A stretch of 64,000 bases of DNA from Planctomycetaceae bacterium (GTDB taxonomy: Bacteria; Planctomycetota; Planctomycetia; Pirellulales; Pirellulaceae). How positions within the stretch are numbered: the first letter of the stretch is position 1; every line of letters starts with the position of its first letter. Below, piece after piece: positions 27,413-36,574 of the stretch. The notes beneath the pieces were generated by a model. It worked only from the letters and a program-made list of their open reading frames with translations, searched no databases and was not told the origin of the DNA. The stretch is from assembly GCA_024642205.1 (NCBI GenBank), contig JAHEBQ010000006.1:12283-76282 (forward strand), in the 5' to 3' direction. A program made the position numbers and the translations under genes.

Positions 27413-29923
27413 ATGAGAACGAATTCGATGACAGTCATTTGTGGGGTACTGATGTCGCTGGCGATAGGGACCTCAAGCGTTTGTGCGGCGCGGCAACAGG
27501 CGGTCCCGCAAACTCCGCTCACCGAGGCTGGCCAGGAGCTTGAGACGCGGTATGCCGATCAGCTCAAGAGACTGCGGACCGAACTCACCGCTAACTTGCC
27601 GCAGAACGGTCGGGCAACGTCCGATACGCTGAGTGAGTTCCTGGCCAGCGACGCGCTGGACGCCAAGTTCGCAAAATACGTCGTCCTGCTCGAAGCCACG
27701 CCTCAAGGCCTGGCAGAGTTCGCCGAGCAGGGAAAGGAGCAGGCGGCGCTGGTCGAGAAGATGCTGGCGGATGCCGACCTCATGAAACAAATGCTGGTAG
27801 CCGACGGCGCCAGCGCCAAACAAGAGGGGCGCGGGACTGGTCCGGCACAGTACGGCCAGGCCATGAAGATCTATAGCAACATCCAGAAGTCGAGCAAAAA
27901 AGCCGCTACCGGTGCCCTGCAGCGACTGGCCCTTGCCATCAGTCTTGAACACGCGGTGCCGATTGGGGAAACAAACCCCACGGCCCAGTCCGAAGCGCCC
28001 GCCACCATCGACCCTGTCAAGCGGTACCATCACTACGAAAAGGCATACGTGGACGGCGAACTGGATCCGGCGTTTGATCGCCTGAGCACTTGGGAGCTTC
28101 GCATGGTCGTTAACGGAGACGAGCCGGACGAGACGCTTTCCTGGGGGCGAGAGATGCTCCGGAACTACCGACCCGATCACATCTACAACCCGGACTACGG
28201 CTGGCGCTACGTGAGCATCGTCGGCTCGGACGTCAAGTACGGGTCAGGGGACGTCAAGAACGACAGGCCGGAGTTGCAGAGGTATCAGAACATTCTCATG
28301 AACGGCGGGGTATGCGGCCGGCGCGCGTTCATCGGGCGCTTCATTCTGCGAGTCTTCGGAATCCCGACGACTGCTCGTCCCAGCCGCGGTCATGCCGCCC
28401 TGGCGCACTGGACTCCCAAGGGCTGGGTCGTCAATCTGGGCGGAGGCTGGGGCGCCGGCTGGACAAGCACACGCTACAAAAAGGACCTCGATTTCCTCGC
28501 AACGACACAGGCTCGCAACAACAGGAGGGCATACTTGATGGTTAAGCGTGCCCAATGGGTCGGCGATGTCCTGGGTGAAAAACGAACTTACGGGGAATCC
28601 GAAGGCGCCCCAGCCTTTTGGAACGACGTGGCGCTCCAAACACAGCGCGATATCATCGAGGAGACAAAGGCGGTTGTGCTCGACGCGCTCGGCGAGGAAC
28701 TCGGTGAGGCCAACGAGCCCACGGTGGCAGAGAAAGTCATGGCATCGCCGGTCACGCCGGAGGACAGGAAGATCACGTACGGCGAGGACGGCGTCATTTC
28801 GATACCAGCCGCCGCGTACAGCAAACCGCAGGGCAACACGCGGGAGGTCTTGGCCATGAAGAGCTTCGACAGTGGTCTGCAGGTTTTTCTACCGCGTTTC
28901 TTCCCTCAGGGCCAAACGATTATGCGCGGCGGCACTTGGAAGGGTGACGCCAACGCATGCACATCCGGTAAACGAATGCTCAGTGGTGGCTATGGCAAAT
29001 ACGAGAACTGGGGTCTCCGGGCAGCGATGTCCGATCCTGGCAGCGGTGCCCCGCGTGAACTGACGCTTGACTTGGGTGACGGTGTGACCATGGAGATGGT
29101 ACATATCAAATCCGGAACTTTCGTGATGGGTGGTGAAAGCAAGACCGATGGCAGGTTCGAGTGCATCGAGGTGCCGAAGCACCAGGTCCAACTCACCAGC
29201 GGTTTCTATCTGGGCAGGTACGAGGTGACGCAGGCACAATACAAGGCCATCATGGGCTCGAATCCCAGCAAGTCCACCAAGGGCCCGGACTGCCCGGTTG
29301 ACAATGTCGGGGAGCCTGATGCGTTGACATTTTGTGGGAAGCTCGCCGAAATAACTGGACGGGACGTGCGCCTTCCCACCGAGGCCGAATGGGAGTATGC
29401 CAGTCGCGCAGGCAGTGACACGAAATGGTTCTTCGGCAACGATCCCCTGCAGATTGGCGAGTACGCCTGGTTCAAGGACAACGCGGGTGCCAAGTCGCAT
29501 CCAGTGGGTCAGAAGAAGCCCAATCCTTGGGGGCTTTACGACATCTATGGCAACGTTTGCGAGCGAATATCCGACAAGTATTCCAAAAACTACTATGCAC
29601 AAAGCCCAAGGGTAGATCCGACCGGACCGAGCCAGGGCACAAAATCGCGTTTCGAGTACAAGGTCATCGCGCCGCGATCGGGCAAGTACTTGTTAACGGC
29701 GCGGGTGGTCACGGTGAATTACGATCAGCAACTGAATGTATCGGTCCATGACGCCGCGCCCGCGATCGTTATGGAGATGCCCTTCACAGTCGGGAACTGG
29801 CAGGACACCAAGCCAGTCGCGCTCACCCTCAGCGCAGGCGAGAACACCTTGCGGTTCTATCGCGACCAGCCGCCACAATACGGGCTGGCCATCAAGGACT
29901 TCACGCTCGCGCCAGTCAACTAA
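27413..29923 (+). CDS. Transglutaminase-like / FGE-like (SUMF1) exported multidomain protein
   Basis: 836 residues; ATG 27413 has AAGGA eight bases upstream and a signal peptide (VLMSLAIGTSSVCAA). An N-terminal helical region precedes a transglutaminase-like core with GGVCGRR (C301) and SRGHAALAHW (H327 or H332). Residues about 503-540 (MRGGTWKGDANACTSG, then YENWGLRAAM) resemble the C-terminal end of a formylglycine-generating enzyme, yet the N-terminal part of that fold follows afterwards (LTLDLGDGVTMEMVHIKSG, then LPTEAEWEYASRAGS, WGLYDIYGNVCE). The normal terminal RGGSW...GFR element is absent after it. The last about 90 residues form a beta-sandwich of carbohydrate-binding type. Base composition looks clearly more GC-rich than its neighbours, suggesting transfer. 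Function unknown; not a typical sulfatase maturase. Confidence 0.75.
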   Translation: MRTNSMTVICGVLMSLAIGTSSVCAARQQAVPQTPLTEAGQELETRYADQLKRLRTELTANLPQNGRATSDTLSEFLASDALDAKFAKYVVLLEATPQGLAEFAEQGKEQAALVEKMLADADLMKQMLVADGASAKQEGRGTGPAQYGQAMKIYSNIQKSSKKAATGALQRLALAISLEHAVPIGETNPTAQSEAPATIDPVKRYHHYEKAYVDGELDPAFDRLSTWELRMVVNGDEPDETLSWGREMLRNYRPDHIYNPDYGWRYVSIVGSDVKYGSGDVKNDRPELQRYQNILMNGGVCGRRAFIGRFILRVFGIPTTARPSRGHAALAHWTPKGWVVNLGGGWGAGWTSTRYKKDLDFLATTQARNNRRAYLMVKRAQWVGDVLGEKRTYGESEGAPAFWNDVALQTQRDIIEETKAVVLDALGEELGEANEPTVAEKVMASPVTPEDRKITYGEDGVISIPAAAYSKPQGNTREVLAMKSFDSGLQVFLPRFFPQGQTIMRGGTWKGDANACTSGKRMLSGGYGKYENWGLRAAMSDPGSGAPRELTLDLGDGVTMEMVHIKSGTFVMGGESKTDGRFECIEVPKHQVQLTSGFYLGRYEVTQAQYKAIMGSNPSKSTKGPDCPVDNVGEPDALTFCGKLAEITGRDVRLPTEAEWEYASRAGSDTKWFFGNDPLQIGEYAWFKDNAGAKSHPVGQKKPNPWGLYDIYGNVCERISDKYSKNYYAQSPRVDPTGPSQGTKSRFEYKVIAPRSGKYLLTARVVTVNYDQQLNVSVHDAAPAIVMEMPFTVGNWQDTKPVALTLSAGENTLRFYRDQPPQYGLAIKDFTLAPVN

Positions 29924-30293
29924 CAGTGAACTAAAAAACGGCGTTGCAGAATGTCCGGAAGTCAAAAGCACAAGTGAAAAATTGCCTTTCCGGGAAAGAA
30001 GCACCCCGAGCCGACTCCCAACGCAACTTTTCTGGTCTCAATTCAAACATCTTTGTGCCGTATTGCACGCGGTGAATTCAAAATCAATCGCCTCGTTGCA
30101 TAGGCGGCGGGAATTCGGAAATTGGCTTGCACCGATCGAAAAATATACGTTGCAAGTTGAGGTAAAACATGGATTTGCGTCAAACGCTATGCTTGCGTTG
30201 AAGATTGACAAAAAGAACAATTACCGGCTAAAGGTGACGCACGAATTAGTGTTATGAGTCTGGTCCAACTTGGTAATTTGCGAGGCAAATCCG
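29924..30293. other. Convergent intergenic region holding repeat copy A
   Basis: About 370 bp; apart from the repeat no gene or RNA is recognised. It separates the GC-richer FGE-like gene from the DUF1501/DUF1553 operon. Confidence 0.5.
29976..30032. repeat. Palindromic dispersed repeat, copy A
   Basis: 57 bp with near-perfect ends GAAAAATTGC (29976-29985) and GCAACTTTTC (30023-30032). The right half from 29999 to 30031 is identical over 33 bp to copy B. It lies between the convergent FGE-like and DUF1501 genes. Confidence 0.75.
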
Positions 30294-31730
30294 TCAGGCG
30301 ATCAATTCTTTAATAACTTCGCCGCCAAACTGGCTGAGTTGTTTGTAACGGCCAGCGTGGAAATAGGTCAGCTTGTTGTCATCGAGGCCGAGCAGGTGGA
30401 GCAACGTCACGTGCAAATCGCGAATCGGGTGAACACACTCAACTGCCTCGGCGCCGATTTCATCTGTAGCTCCAACAACCCCAGGTTTGACACCGCCGCC
30501 GGCAAGGAGCATGGTCATCGCATCGGCATTATGACCACGGCCAATCGAATAAACACCGCCACGTTTGTTGTTATCAGGAGTGCGACCAAATTCGCCCGTC
30601 CAGATCACAAGTGTATCATCGAGCATCCCACGGGCTTTGAGATCCTTGATCAATCCCGCCATCGGTTTGTCGACGCTTTTGATTCGCGAGGAATGCCCAC
30701 GTTCGAGATAGTCGTGACTGTCCCAACCGCCGCTGAATATCTGAACGAATCGCACGCCTTTCTCAACTAACCGGCGCGCCATCAAGCACTGTCTGCCAAA
30801 CGCGGCAGTCTCCTTGTCACCCAAGCCATACATGTCGTGGATGTGCTCCGGCTCTCCCTCAATGTCGATCACACCGGGGACTTCCGTTTGCATTCGATAA
30901 GCCAGCTCGTAACTTTCCACGCGTGCCGAAAGATCATGATGTTCGGGATGTTTCTTGGCGTGTTGTTGGTTCAAGAACGACAACTGATCCAGGAACTCAC
31001 GTTGATGAGCGCGCGATTTGAAATCTGCAGATTGCAAATCAAGGATTGGGCTTCCTTCCGGACGCAAGCGAGTCCCCTGGTAGTGGGCTGGCAGGAAACC
31101 GTTGTTCCAGTTAGTCGAACCACCCTGGGGCAGCGCTAGCTCAGTCATCACGACATAACCTGGGAGATTCTGGTTTTCAGAACCAAGTCCGTAGGTTGTC
31201 CACGAACCGATCGACGGATCACCACCAAGACGACTTCCTGTATTCATGTGAAACAGTGCTTCTGGGTGATTCAAAGACTCGGCAGTACAGCCCCGAAAAT
31301 TGCAAAGTTCATCAGCGACGTTTGGGTCAGCCAGGTACTTCCACTGATCCGACATCTCGATGCCCGACTCGCTCACTTTTCTAAACTTGAAAGGGCTGCC
31401 GACGAAAAATTTGAATCCATTGGCAAGACTTCGTGTCGATTTCGATTCCTTTTTGTGAAGGCGCGTTAATTCCGGCTTGGGATCAAACGTGTCCATGTGG
31501 CCAGGGCCACCTTCCATGAACAGCATGATGACGTTCTTGGCTCGAGACGGCAGCATCGGCGCCTTCGGGGACAACGGGCCTTTGTCGTCAACCGAGTTAA
31601 CATTGGCCAGAATCTCCGAAGCAAGCATGTCAGTCAGCGCGAGCGAACCGAGTGAAGCCCCGAGCCCGTAAAGGAACTGGCGTCGCGTTGCAGCGTTCGA
31701 TAGCGGGCGCGAGCAAATTGTCTTTTTCAT
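30294..31730 (-). CDS. DUF1501 family protein, Tat-exported
   Basis: 478 residues. ATG 31730 is chosen over an in-frame TTG at 31745 because it lies 11 bp behind the stop of the upstream DUF1553 gene. The N-terminus has a twin-arginine signal (ATRRQFLYGLGASLGSLAL). The body has the alkaline-phosphatase/sulfatase-like features of DUF1501: NVIMLFMEGGPGHMDTFDPKP near the start, then VQIFSGGWDSHDYLERGH, and LVIWTGEFGRTPDNNKRGG followed by GRGHNADAMTMLLAGGG. The family is hugely expanded in planctomycetes, nearly always paired with a DUF1549/DUF1553 protein. The biochemical role is not known; a periplasmic hydrolase partnered with a cytochrome-containing protein is the usual inference. Confidence 0.9.
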   Translation of the reverse strand: MKKTICSRPLSNAATRRQFLYGLGASLGSLALTDMLASEILANVNSVDDKGPLSPKAPMLPSRAKNVIMLFMEGGPGHMDTFDPKPELTRLHKKESKSTRSLANGFKFFVGSPFKFRKVSESGIEMSDQWKYLADPNVADELCNFRGCTAESLNHPEALFHMNTGSRLGGDPSIGSWTTYGLGSENQNLPGYVVMTELALPQGGSTNWNNGFLPAHYQGTRLRPEGSPILDLQSADFKSRAHQREFLDQLSFLNQQHAKKHPEHHDLSARVESYELAYRMQTEVPGVIDIEGEPEHIHDMYGLGDKETAAFGRQCLMARRLVEKGVRFVQIFSGGWDSHDYLERGHSSRIKSVDKPMAGLIKDLKARGMLDDTLVIWTGEFGRTPDNNKRGGVYSIGRGHNADAMTMLLAGGGVKPGVVGATDEIGAEAVECVHPIRDLHVTLLHLLGLDDNKLTYFHAGRYKQLSQFGGEVIKELIA

Positions 31731-31741
31731 AATGACTTGAT

Positions 31742-34525
31742 TCAATAAACGTAAAGGAACTCATTGCTGTTAAACAACATCAAACAAAGATCCGCCAACG
31801 CCCGTGTATCTGGCTCGACATCGGCTGGCTTTTTGTCCGGCGTGTAGTTCTCAAATACCGGAAGAATCTCTTGATAGTCAAACGGTTGGCCGGTGAATTC
31901 TTCCACCAAAGAACGGGTAATTTCGGTCGGATAGCTGACCGGTTGGGGCGTATTGGATTTGTGATAGTTCCGCATCTTTTGAACGTACTTTGTCATACGC
32001 TGACTTTCTTCGCCCGTTGGTTTGCGTCCCAACGCATGTTCAAACGCTTGGTCGACCTGCGATTCAAGCGAATCGTTTTCTCCGATCAATCGAAGCGCGA
32101 ATGCGATCGAGCGGTCACTCATCAAATCGCTGTTCATCAAAGTAAACGCCTGTGGTGAAACGGCGGCGACGTCGCGGACTTCACACGATTCATTTGGATT
32201 TGGCTGGTTAAACACTTCGAGAAACGGATCGGCTTGGCCGCGGACTCGATAAGCATAGATGCTTCGCCGATTTCGGTCCTTTGGCGTTGCCGAAGGCAGG
32301 TAGGCTGGGGCGATTGAGAACTGGATCATTCGCGGCTGAAGCGCGACCTCCATATTGATTTCTGGCATCACGGGAATGCCGCCAACGGTTGTTGATAGCT
32401 CGCCCGTGATCTTGAGCATCGCGTCGCGGACTTCTTCCGCGGTCAATCTTTTTGTTGGGAAGTAAGCAAGCAGGTCGTTGTTGGGATCATTGGTTAGCAA
32501 CGAATCCATATCGTCGTGCGAGCTGGATTGTCGATAAGCTTGCGACATCATGATTTGCTTGTGCAATCGCTTAATCGTCCAACCGTTTTCAACGAAATCG
32601 GAAGCCATCCAGTCCAACAGTTTCGGGTGAGTCGGCTTGGCTCCCTTCGCGCCAAAGCTATTGGGGTTGCCCGCAATCGGTTTGCCAAAATGTTGTTGCC
32701 AGATTCGATTGACGATCGACCTGGCGGTTAGCGGGTTTTCAGGATTTGCGATCCAGCGTGCAACGGCGAGCCGGCGACCGTCCCAGTCGTCGCCGATAAC
32801 GTAGGGATCTTCTTCAGCATTGTCGACCGGAACGCCTAACGCACTCATCACGCCTGGTTTAACTTTATCTCCGGGAGCCTCAAGAGAACCGCCGTTGAGG
32901 ATAAAGCTGACAAACTCGGTTTTGGTGTTCGCTTTTTCGGGCATTCGCATTTTTCGCGAATTCAGGAATTTTGGATCGGGGCCGTTGTAGACCGATTGAA
33001 CCATCGGTTGATACCGTTCTAGACGCCGGTTCCAAATCCAAACATCCTGCTCACGAACTTTTAGCCGACCTTGATCTGCGTAATCCAGACCGACATGACG
33101 TGGCGGTTTCTTGTCGTCGTCGATCCCTTGACGTTTTCCATGTTCGACATATTCGAGATCGTGTTCTTTGTACCATTTCTTGGCCGCCGTTTCGCGTTTG
33201 AGTTTTAGTTCATTGAGTTTCTTTTTTGCAAACTCATGCAATGTCTTGACCTGTTTCTTGCTTTCTTCAAAACCGTCCAGATTTTCGTAGGTAAGAAACG
33301 GGGCTTCACGCTCGGCAAGCTGGGTTGCTGCAAACGCTGCGTACATGCGGTAGTAGTCTTTGATCGGAATCGGATCAAATTTGTGATCGTGACATTTGCA
33401 ACAACGCAACGTCGTTGACAAAAATGTTTGACCCACAGAGTTCACAACATCATCAACATACTGTTGTCGCGCGTCGGGGATCTTAACCATCGCAGGATCC
33501 CACGCACCCATTCGAAGAAAACCGGTCGCAATGAGCAATTCAGAATCGCGTGCGTCTTCCGGTTGTTGTTTCCAAAGTTCATCCCCTGCAATCTGCTCAA
33601 CAATGAATTTGTTGTAGGGTTTGTCGTTGTTGAAGGACCGAATCACATAGTCACGATAACGCCACATGTTCGAGCGTTCGTAGTCGTTAGAGTAACCAGC
33701 GGTGTCGGCATAGCGTGCAACGTCCAGCCAGTGTTGCCCCCAACGTTCGCCGTAATGTGGACTGGCCAATAGAGAGTCGATCAGGTCAGCCCATGCTTTT
33801 TTGGAATTGACTTTCCATGCCGCTTTGAATTCTGTGATCTCTTGAGGCGATGGTGGCAGGCCCGTCAAATCAAATGTCGCCCGCCGAATCAGCGTCAATA
33901 GATCTGCCTGTTTGGCCGGCTTAAACCTGGAGTTGTCCAAGCGGGCCAAGATGAGTTCGTCGATAGGGTTCAACTTGCCGGACACCTTAACGGCTTGCAC
34001 TTCGCGAAACGCCCACATGTCCTCTGGCTTGTATCGGCGAAAAGTCCAATCGTCGCTTTGTCCGCCACTGGTCTTGATAATGACGCCTTCTTCGGTCGAC
34101 AGCCGTTGTTTCTCTTCCTCGCGATAGCGTTTTTGCTTTTCTTCGCTTGGCCAAGGGGCTCCGCTTTTGACCCACTTCCGAACCATCTCGATTTGTGCTT
34201 CGTTCAAACGGTCATTTTCCTTGGGCGGCATTTCCATGTCCTCCCAGGTAATCGCAAAAAGCAAAGTTCCTTCATCGATGTTTCCCGGAACGACGGCAAC
34301 ATCACCTGTCTCTCCGCCTTTGAGCAAAAGCTCACGACTGAGCATGCTGTATTCGCCCTTGATATCGTCGGCATCGGAACCATGACAGCCAAAACACTTG
34401 TCTGTCAGGATCGGCAAGACTTTCAACGTGAAATGACGTTCTGCTTTTTCATCAGCGAACGTCGTTGACGCGAATACCATTCCGGCTACCAGCATCCCTA
34501 TGATTTTGAAGTGGTTTCGATTCAT
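31742..34525 (-). CDS. DUF1549/DUF1553 protein with planctomycete cytochrome c domain
   Basis: 927 residues with a signal peptide; ATG 34525 has AAAGAG just upstream. The N-terminal planctomycete cytochrome c (PSCyt1) domain carries CFGCHG and the distal MEMPPKE methionine region. DUF1549 follows (IDELILARLDNSRFKPAKQADLLTLIRRATFDLTGLPPS, shown here as a description of that segment by its LTGLPPS core), with a second heme-like CCKCHDHKFDPI motif in the middle. DUF1553 ends the protein (AVARWIANPENPLTARSIVNRIWQQHFG by its NRIWQQHFG core, then TLMNSDLM). First gene of the two-gene operon with DUF1501. Presumed periplasmic redox protein; substrate unknown. Confidence 0.92.
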   Translation of the reverse strand: MNRNHFKIIGMLVAGMVFASTTFADEKAERHFTLKVLPILTDKCFGCHGSDADDIKGEYSMLSRELLLKGGETGDVAVVPGNIDEGTLLFAITWEDMEMPPKENDRLNEAQIEMVRKWVKSGAPWPSEEKQKRYREEEKQRLSTEEGVIIKTSGGQSDDWTFRRYKPEDMWAFREVQAVKVSGKLNPIDELILARLDNSRFKPAKQADLLTLIRRATFDLTGLPPSPQEITEFKAAWKVNSKKAWADLIDSLLASPHYGERWGQHWLDVARYADTAGYSNDYERSNMWRYRDYVIRSFNNDKPYNKFIVEQIAGDELWKQQPEDARDSELLIATGFLRMGAWDPAMVKIPDARQQYVDDVVNSVGQTFLSTTLRCCKCHDHKFDPIPIKDYYRMYAAFAATQLAEREAPFLTYENLDGFEESKKQVKTLHEFAKKKLNELKLKRETAAKKWYKEHDLEYVEHGKRQGIDDDKKPPRHVGLDYADQGRLKVREQDVWIWNRRLERYQPMVQSVYNGPDPKFLNSRKMRMPEKANTKTEFVSFILNGGSLEAPGDKVKPGVMSALGVPVDNAEEDPYVIGDDWDGRRLAVARWIANPENPLTARSIVNRIWQQHFGKPIAGNPNSFGAKGAKPTHPKLLDWMASDFVENGWTIKRLHKQIMMSQAYRQSSSHDDMDSLLTNDPNNDLLAYFPTKRLTAEEVRDAMLKITGELSTTVGGIPVMPEINMEVALQPRMIQFSIAPAYLPSATPKDRNRRSIYAYRVRGQADPFLEVFNQPNPNESCEVRDVAAVSPQAFTLMNSDLMSDRSIAFALRLIGENDSLESQVDQAFEHALGRKPTGEESQRMTKYVQKMRNYHKSNTPQPVSYPTEITRSLVEEFTGQPFDYQEILPVFENYTPDKKPADVEPDTRALADLCLMLFNSNEFLYVY

Positions 34526-34836
34526 CTCTTTCTCGTCGTTGTTGGTTTTTTTGGGCTCGCATCACGGACCCGCTTTGGTTGTGCCATTGTGGTATAGTTT
34601 GACAATGGCGTTGTCGGATCAAAAGGCTGAATCGTTTTAGCCAACAAACTTGCAACTTTGCTGGCAAGTGTATTTTCAATCCAGAGTTGGTAATTGTCAA
34701 ATCGCAGCTTACACTGGTTTTTTGAAGGACAAAAAGTTCCCGATCTAATTGTCTTGAGGCCGTCTAGTTTGCATGTTTTGACAAACACGTCTTGTACGTC
34801 ATCAGCTCTATCTTGGTACGTTTGGATGATTTGAGA
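34526..34836. other. Intergenic region upstream of the DUF1553 operon
   Basis: About 310 bp between divergent units. It must contain the promoter of the DUF1553/DUF1501 operon; no gene is supported. Confidence 0.4.
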
Positions 34837-35090
34837 ATGAGCGAGAATATTCAAAAACAGGGGCGAAACCTCCGAGACGCGTTTTCGGCAACACCCATCA
34901 GCGGAAACCGTGATTCATCTATTCGATTATCTGCCCGCCGTCTATTTCTTCGCCAAAGATTCCAGGCACCGGTACATCGGAATTAACCGAACGACGTTGA
35001 CCCAGGTGTTTGGACTGGAACATGAGGATGAAATCCTCGGGCGGACGGATAGTGAGTTTCAGCCGCCCGCTTTGGCCGCCGGAAGAGAAA
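34837..35090 (+). pseudogene. Relic of a PAS-domain transcriptional regulator
   Basis: ATG 34837 starts MSENIQKQGRNLRDAF. At about 34905 the homologous sequence moves to the next frame, which reads LFDYLPAVYFFAKDSRHRY followed by IGINRTTLTQVFGLEHEDEI and LGRTDSEFQPPALAAG. This is the PAS sensor region of AraC/LuxR-type regulators common in planctomycetes. After about 35090 the frame becomes unrelated charged sequence, and no helix-turn-helix is found. Frameshift plus C-terminal loss make it a pseudogene. It is divergent from the DUF1553 operon, a usual place for a local regulator. Confidence 0.65.
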
Positions 35091-35588
35091 GCTCGGCGAG
35101 ACAACCGGAAAGAGTTAGAGTTGCCGGGACACCGGGACAGCCGGACAACCTCGCAAAAAACTCGAGGAAACTGGTCGCCGGCCGCCGGGCAGGTCTTTGC
35201 CTGCTGACCGAATCGGAAAGCGACTTTCTTTTCAATTTCCGGACAAGATGCTGCGAAAGGTCTCAGAATTCAGCATGTTGCACCGAGAGCACGATGAGAA
35301 AACGGCCCTCCGCAAAAAATGCGAAAGACCGCCAAAAGCACCCCGAGCCGACTCCCAACGCAACTTTTTCGGTCCGCATTTCGAGCAAATTGGTTCGAAA
35401 AGAGAAAGGCCAGCATTGGTTGCTCATTGATCGTTGATTTCATCCGACTCAGGAAGCAATTCGTTCAATAGATCCTCCAGTTCCAGCCTCGATCATCTCG
35501 CGCGGGGAAATTAGATTTGTCGAATGATAGCTTGAATTTGTCATGCGTCGCCCAAGGTGTAGAATAGAATACAGAAGGGTTTATCAGA
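35091..35588. other. Non-coding stretch with repeat copy B
   Basis: About 500 bp between the PAS relic and the Uma2 gene. It contains repeat copy B (35314-35369); no gene is supported. Confidence 0.45.
35314..35369. repeat. Palindromic dispersed repeat, copy B
   Basis: 56 bp with ends AAAAAATGCG (35314-35323) and CGCAACTTTTT (35359-35369). Positions 35336-35368 are identical over 33 bp to copy A. The string AAAGCACCCCGAGC (35335-35348) also matches the 3' flank and end of the tRNA-Arg gene at 37183-37196 in the same orientation. Confidence 0.75.
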
Positions 35589-36155
35589 ATGATTCAGCAA
35601 ACAAACAATGAAATAACGTCAGCCGAGCAACTGATTCGGGTTCCCGATAGCGGAAATCGACTTGAACTGATACGAGGAATCTTGATTGTGATGTCACCCG
35701 CAGGAAGCGAGCATGGTTGGATTGCCGCCCGAATCTTGACTCGATTGGCAAATCATGTTGAGGCCAACGGATTAGGTAGGGTGTATGCAGCGGAAACTGG
35801 ATTCTTGATTGAAGTCAATCCCGATACGGTTCGGGTGCCAGATGCCGCGTTTGTAAGCCAGGAAAGAATTGACAAGGCCCCTCCGTCGCCTTCTTATTTG
35901 CAAGTCGCACCTGACTTGGTAGTTGAAGTAGTCTCGCCGAACGACTCGTCAACTGATGTCGAAGCCAAGGCAGAACAATGGCTTGAGGCTGGCTCAAGTA
36001 TCGTCCTCGTTGCTGACCCCAAGAACCAAACACTTCGCGTGTACAAGAGTAAGGCACAAATCGAAGTGTTTCATGGTGGTGAAGAGTTTTCGTCCGGTGA
36101 CGTGTGTGGTGGCTGGAAAATTTCAGTCAATGAAATTTTCGACATCCAAAATTAG
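35589..36155 (+). CDS. Uma2 family (DUF820) PD-(D/E)XK endonuclease-like protein
   Basis: 188 residues. Family pattern is clear: RLELIRGILIVMSPAGSEHG at the front, VRVPDAAFVSQERI in the middle (metal-binding Asp), then PDLVVEVVSPNDSS with the ExV/SP core, followed by EAGSSIVLVADP. Uma2 proteins have a restriction-endonuclease fold and occur in many copies in cyanobacteria and planctomycetes; their role is not established, and mobility or defence has been suggested. The gene stands alone; repeat copy C begins about 11 bp after its stop and may serve as its terminator. Confidence 0.88.
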   Translation: MIQQTNNEITSAEQLIRVPDSGNRLELIRGILIVMSPAGSEHGWIAARILTRLANHVEANGLGRVYAAETGFLIEVNPDTVRVPDAAFVSQERIDKAPPSPSYLQVAPDLVVEVVSPNDSSTDVEAKAEQWLEAGSSIVLVADPKNQTLRVYKSKAQIEVFHGGEEFSSGDVCGGWKISVNEIFDIQN

Positions 36156-36166
36156 CCAGTCTGTCA

Positions 36167-36231
36167 AAAAGTTGCGGAACCAGATTGGATGGCATCCATC
36201 GCACCCCAACCTGACTCCCAACGCAACTTTT
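36167..36231. repeat. Palindromic dispersed repeat, copy C
   Basis: 65 bp with perfect ends AAAAGTTGCG (36167-36176) and CGCAACTTTT (36222-36231); the arms extend inward as GGAACCAGATTGG pairing with CCAACCTGACTCC (10 of 13, G-U allowed). The right half matches copies A and B (GACTCCCAACGCAACTTTT). The left half (GCGGAACCAGATTGG) matches the flank of tRNA-Arg (GCGGAACCAGGTTGG at 37159-37173). Confidence 0.78.
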
Positions 36232-36313
36232 CCATTCCGCTCAATGTAAAACGACATCGGAAAAATCGTGGTGAAATCGAAAATATTTTGACGGATTGCT
36301 GTACAATTGTGAC

Positions 36314-36574
36314 ATGCCTTTAATAAACGCCATTAGCGATACTTCTGAAGACGCAGAAGCAGTCCTGATTGAACTGCTCCGAGCAAAGTCACCGACGCGA
36401 CGACTCCAAGATGCGATTTCAGCCAGCAATCTCGTTGCCGAGCAATGCAAGAACGCCATCCGTCGAATGAACCCCGGGATTTCCGAAGACGAAGTCAGGC
36501 TTCGGTTTGTCGAACTCAATTATGGTGATGCAATTGGAAGCAAGGTTCGAGCCTATCTGGCAAGCAATCCATGA
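36314..36574 (+). CDS. Small partner protein of a nucleotidyltransferase
   Basis: 86 residues from ATG 36314. Features are an acidic N-terminus, a basic helix (LRAKSPTRRLQDAISASNLV) and the segment NPGISEDEVRLRFVELNYG, which resembles the small helical proteins often encoded just before AbiEii/MNT-type nucleotidyltransferases. Its stop overlaps the next start (ATGA, 36571-36574), so the two are translationally coupled. A toxin-antitoxin or regulator role is an inference from this layout only. Confidence 0.7.
   Translation: MPLINAISDTSEDAEAVLIELLRAKSPTRRLQDAISASNLVAEQCKNAIRRMNPGISEDEVRLRFVELNYGDAIGSKVRAYLASNP

Noticed and set aside
30003-30031. CRISPR-like repeats
   Set aside because: The three related copies are kilobases apart, not regularly spaced, and no cas genes are present.
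36166-36232. Integron attC site
   Set aside because: The hairpin and gene-separating position recall attC, but the arms run GTT...AAC, the reverse of the attC order (AAC...GTTRRRY), and no integrase or cassette array is visible.
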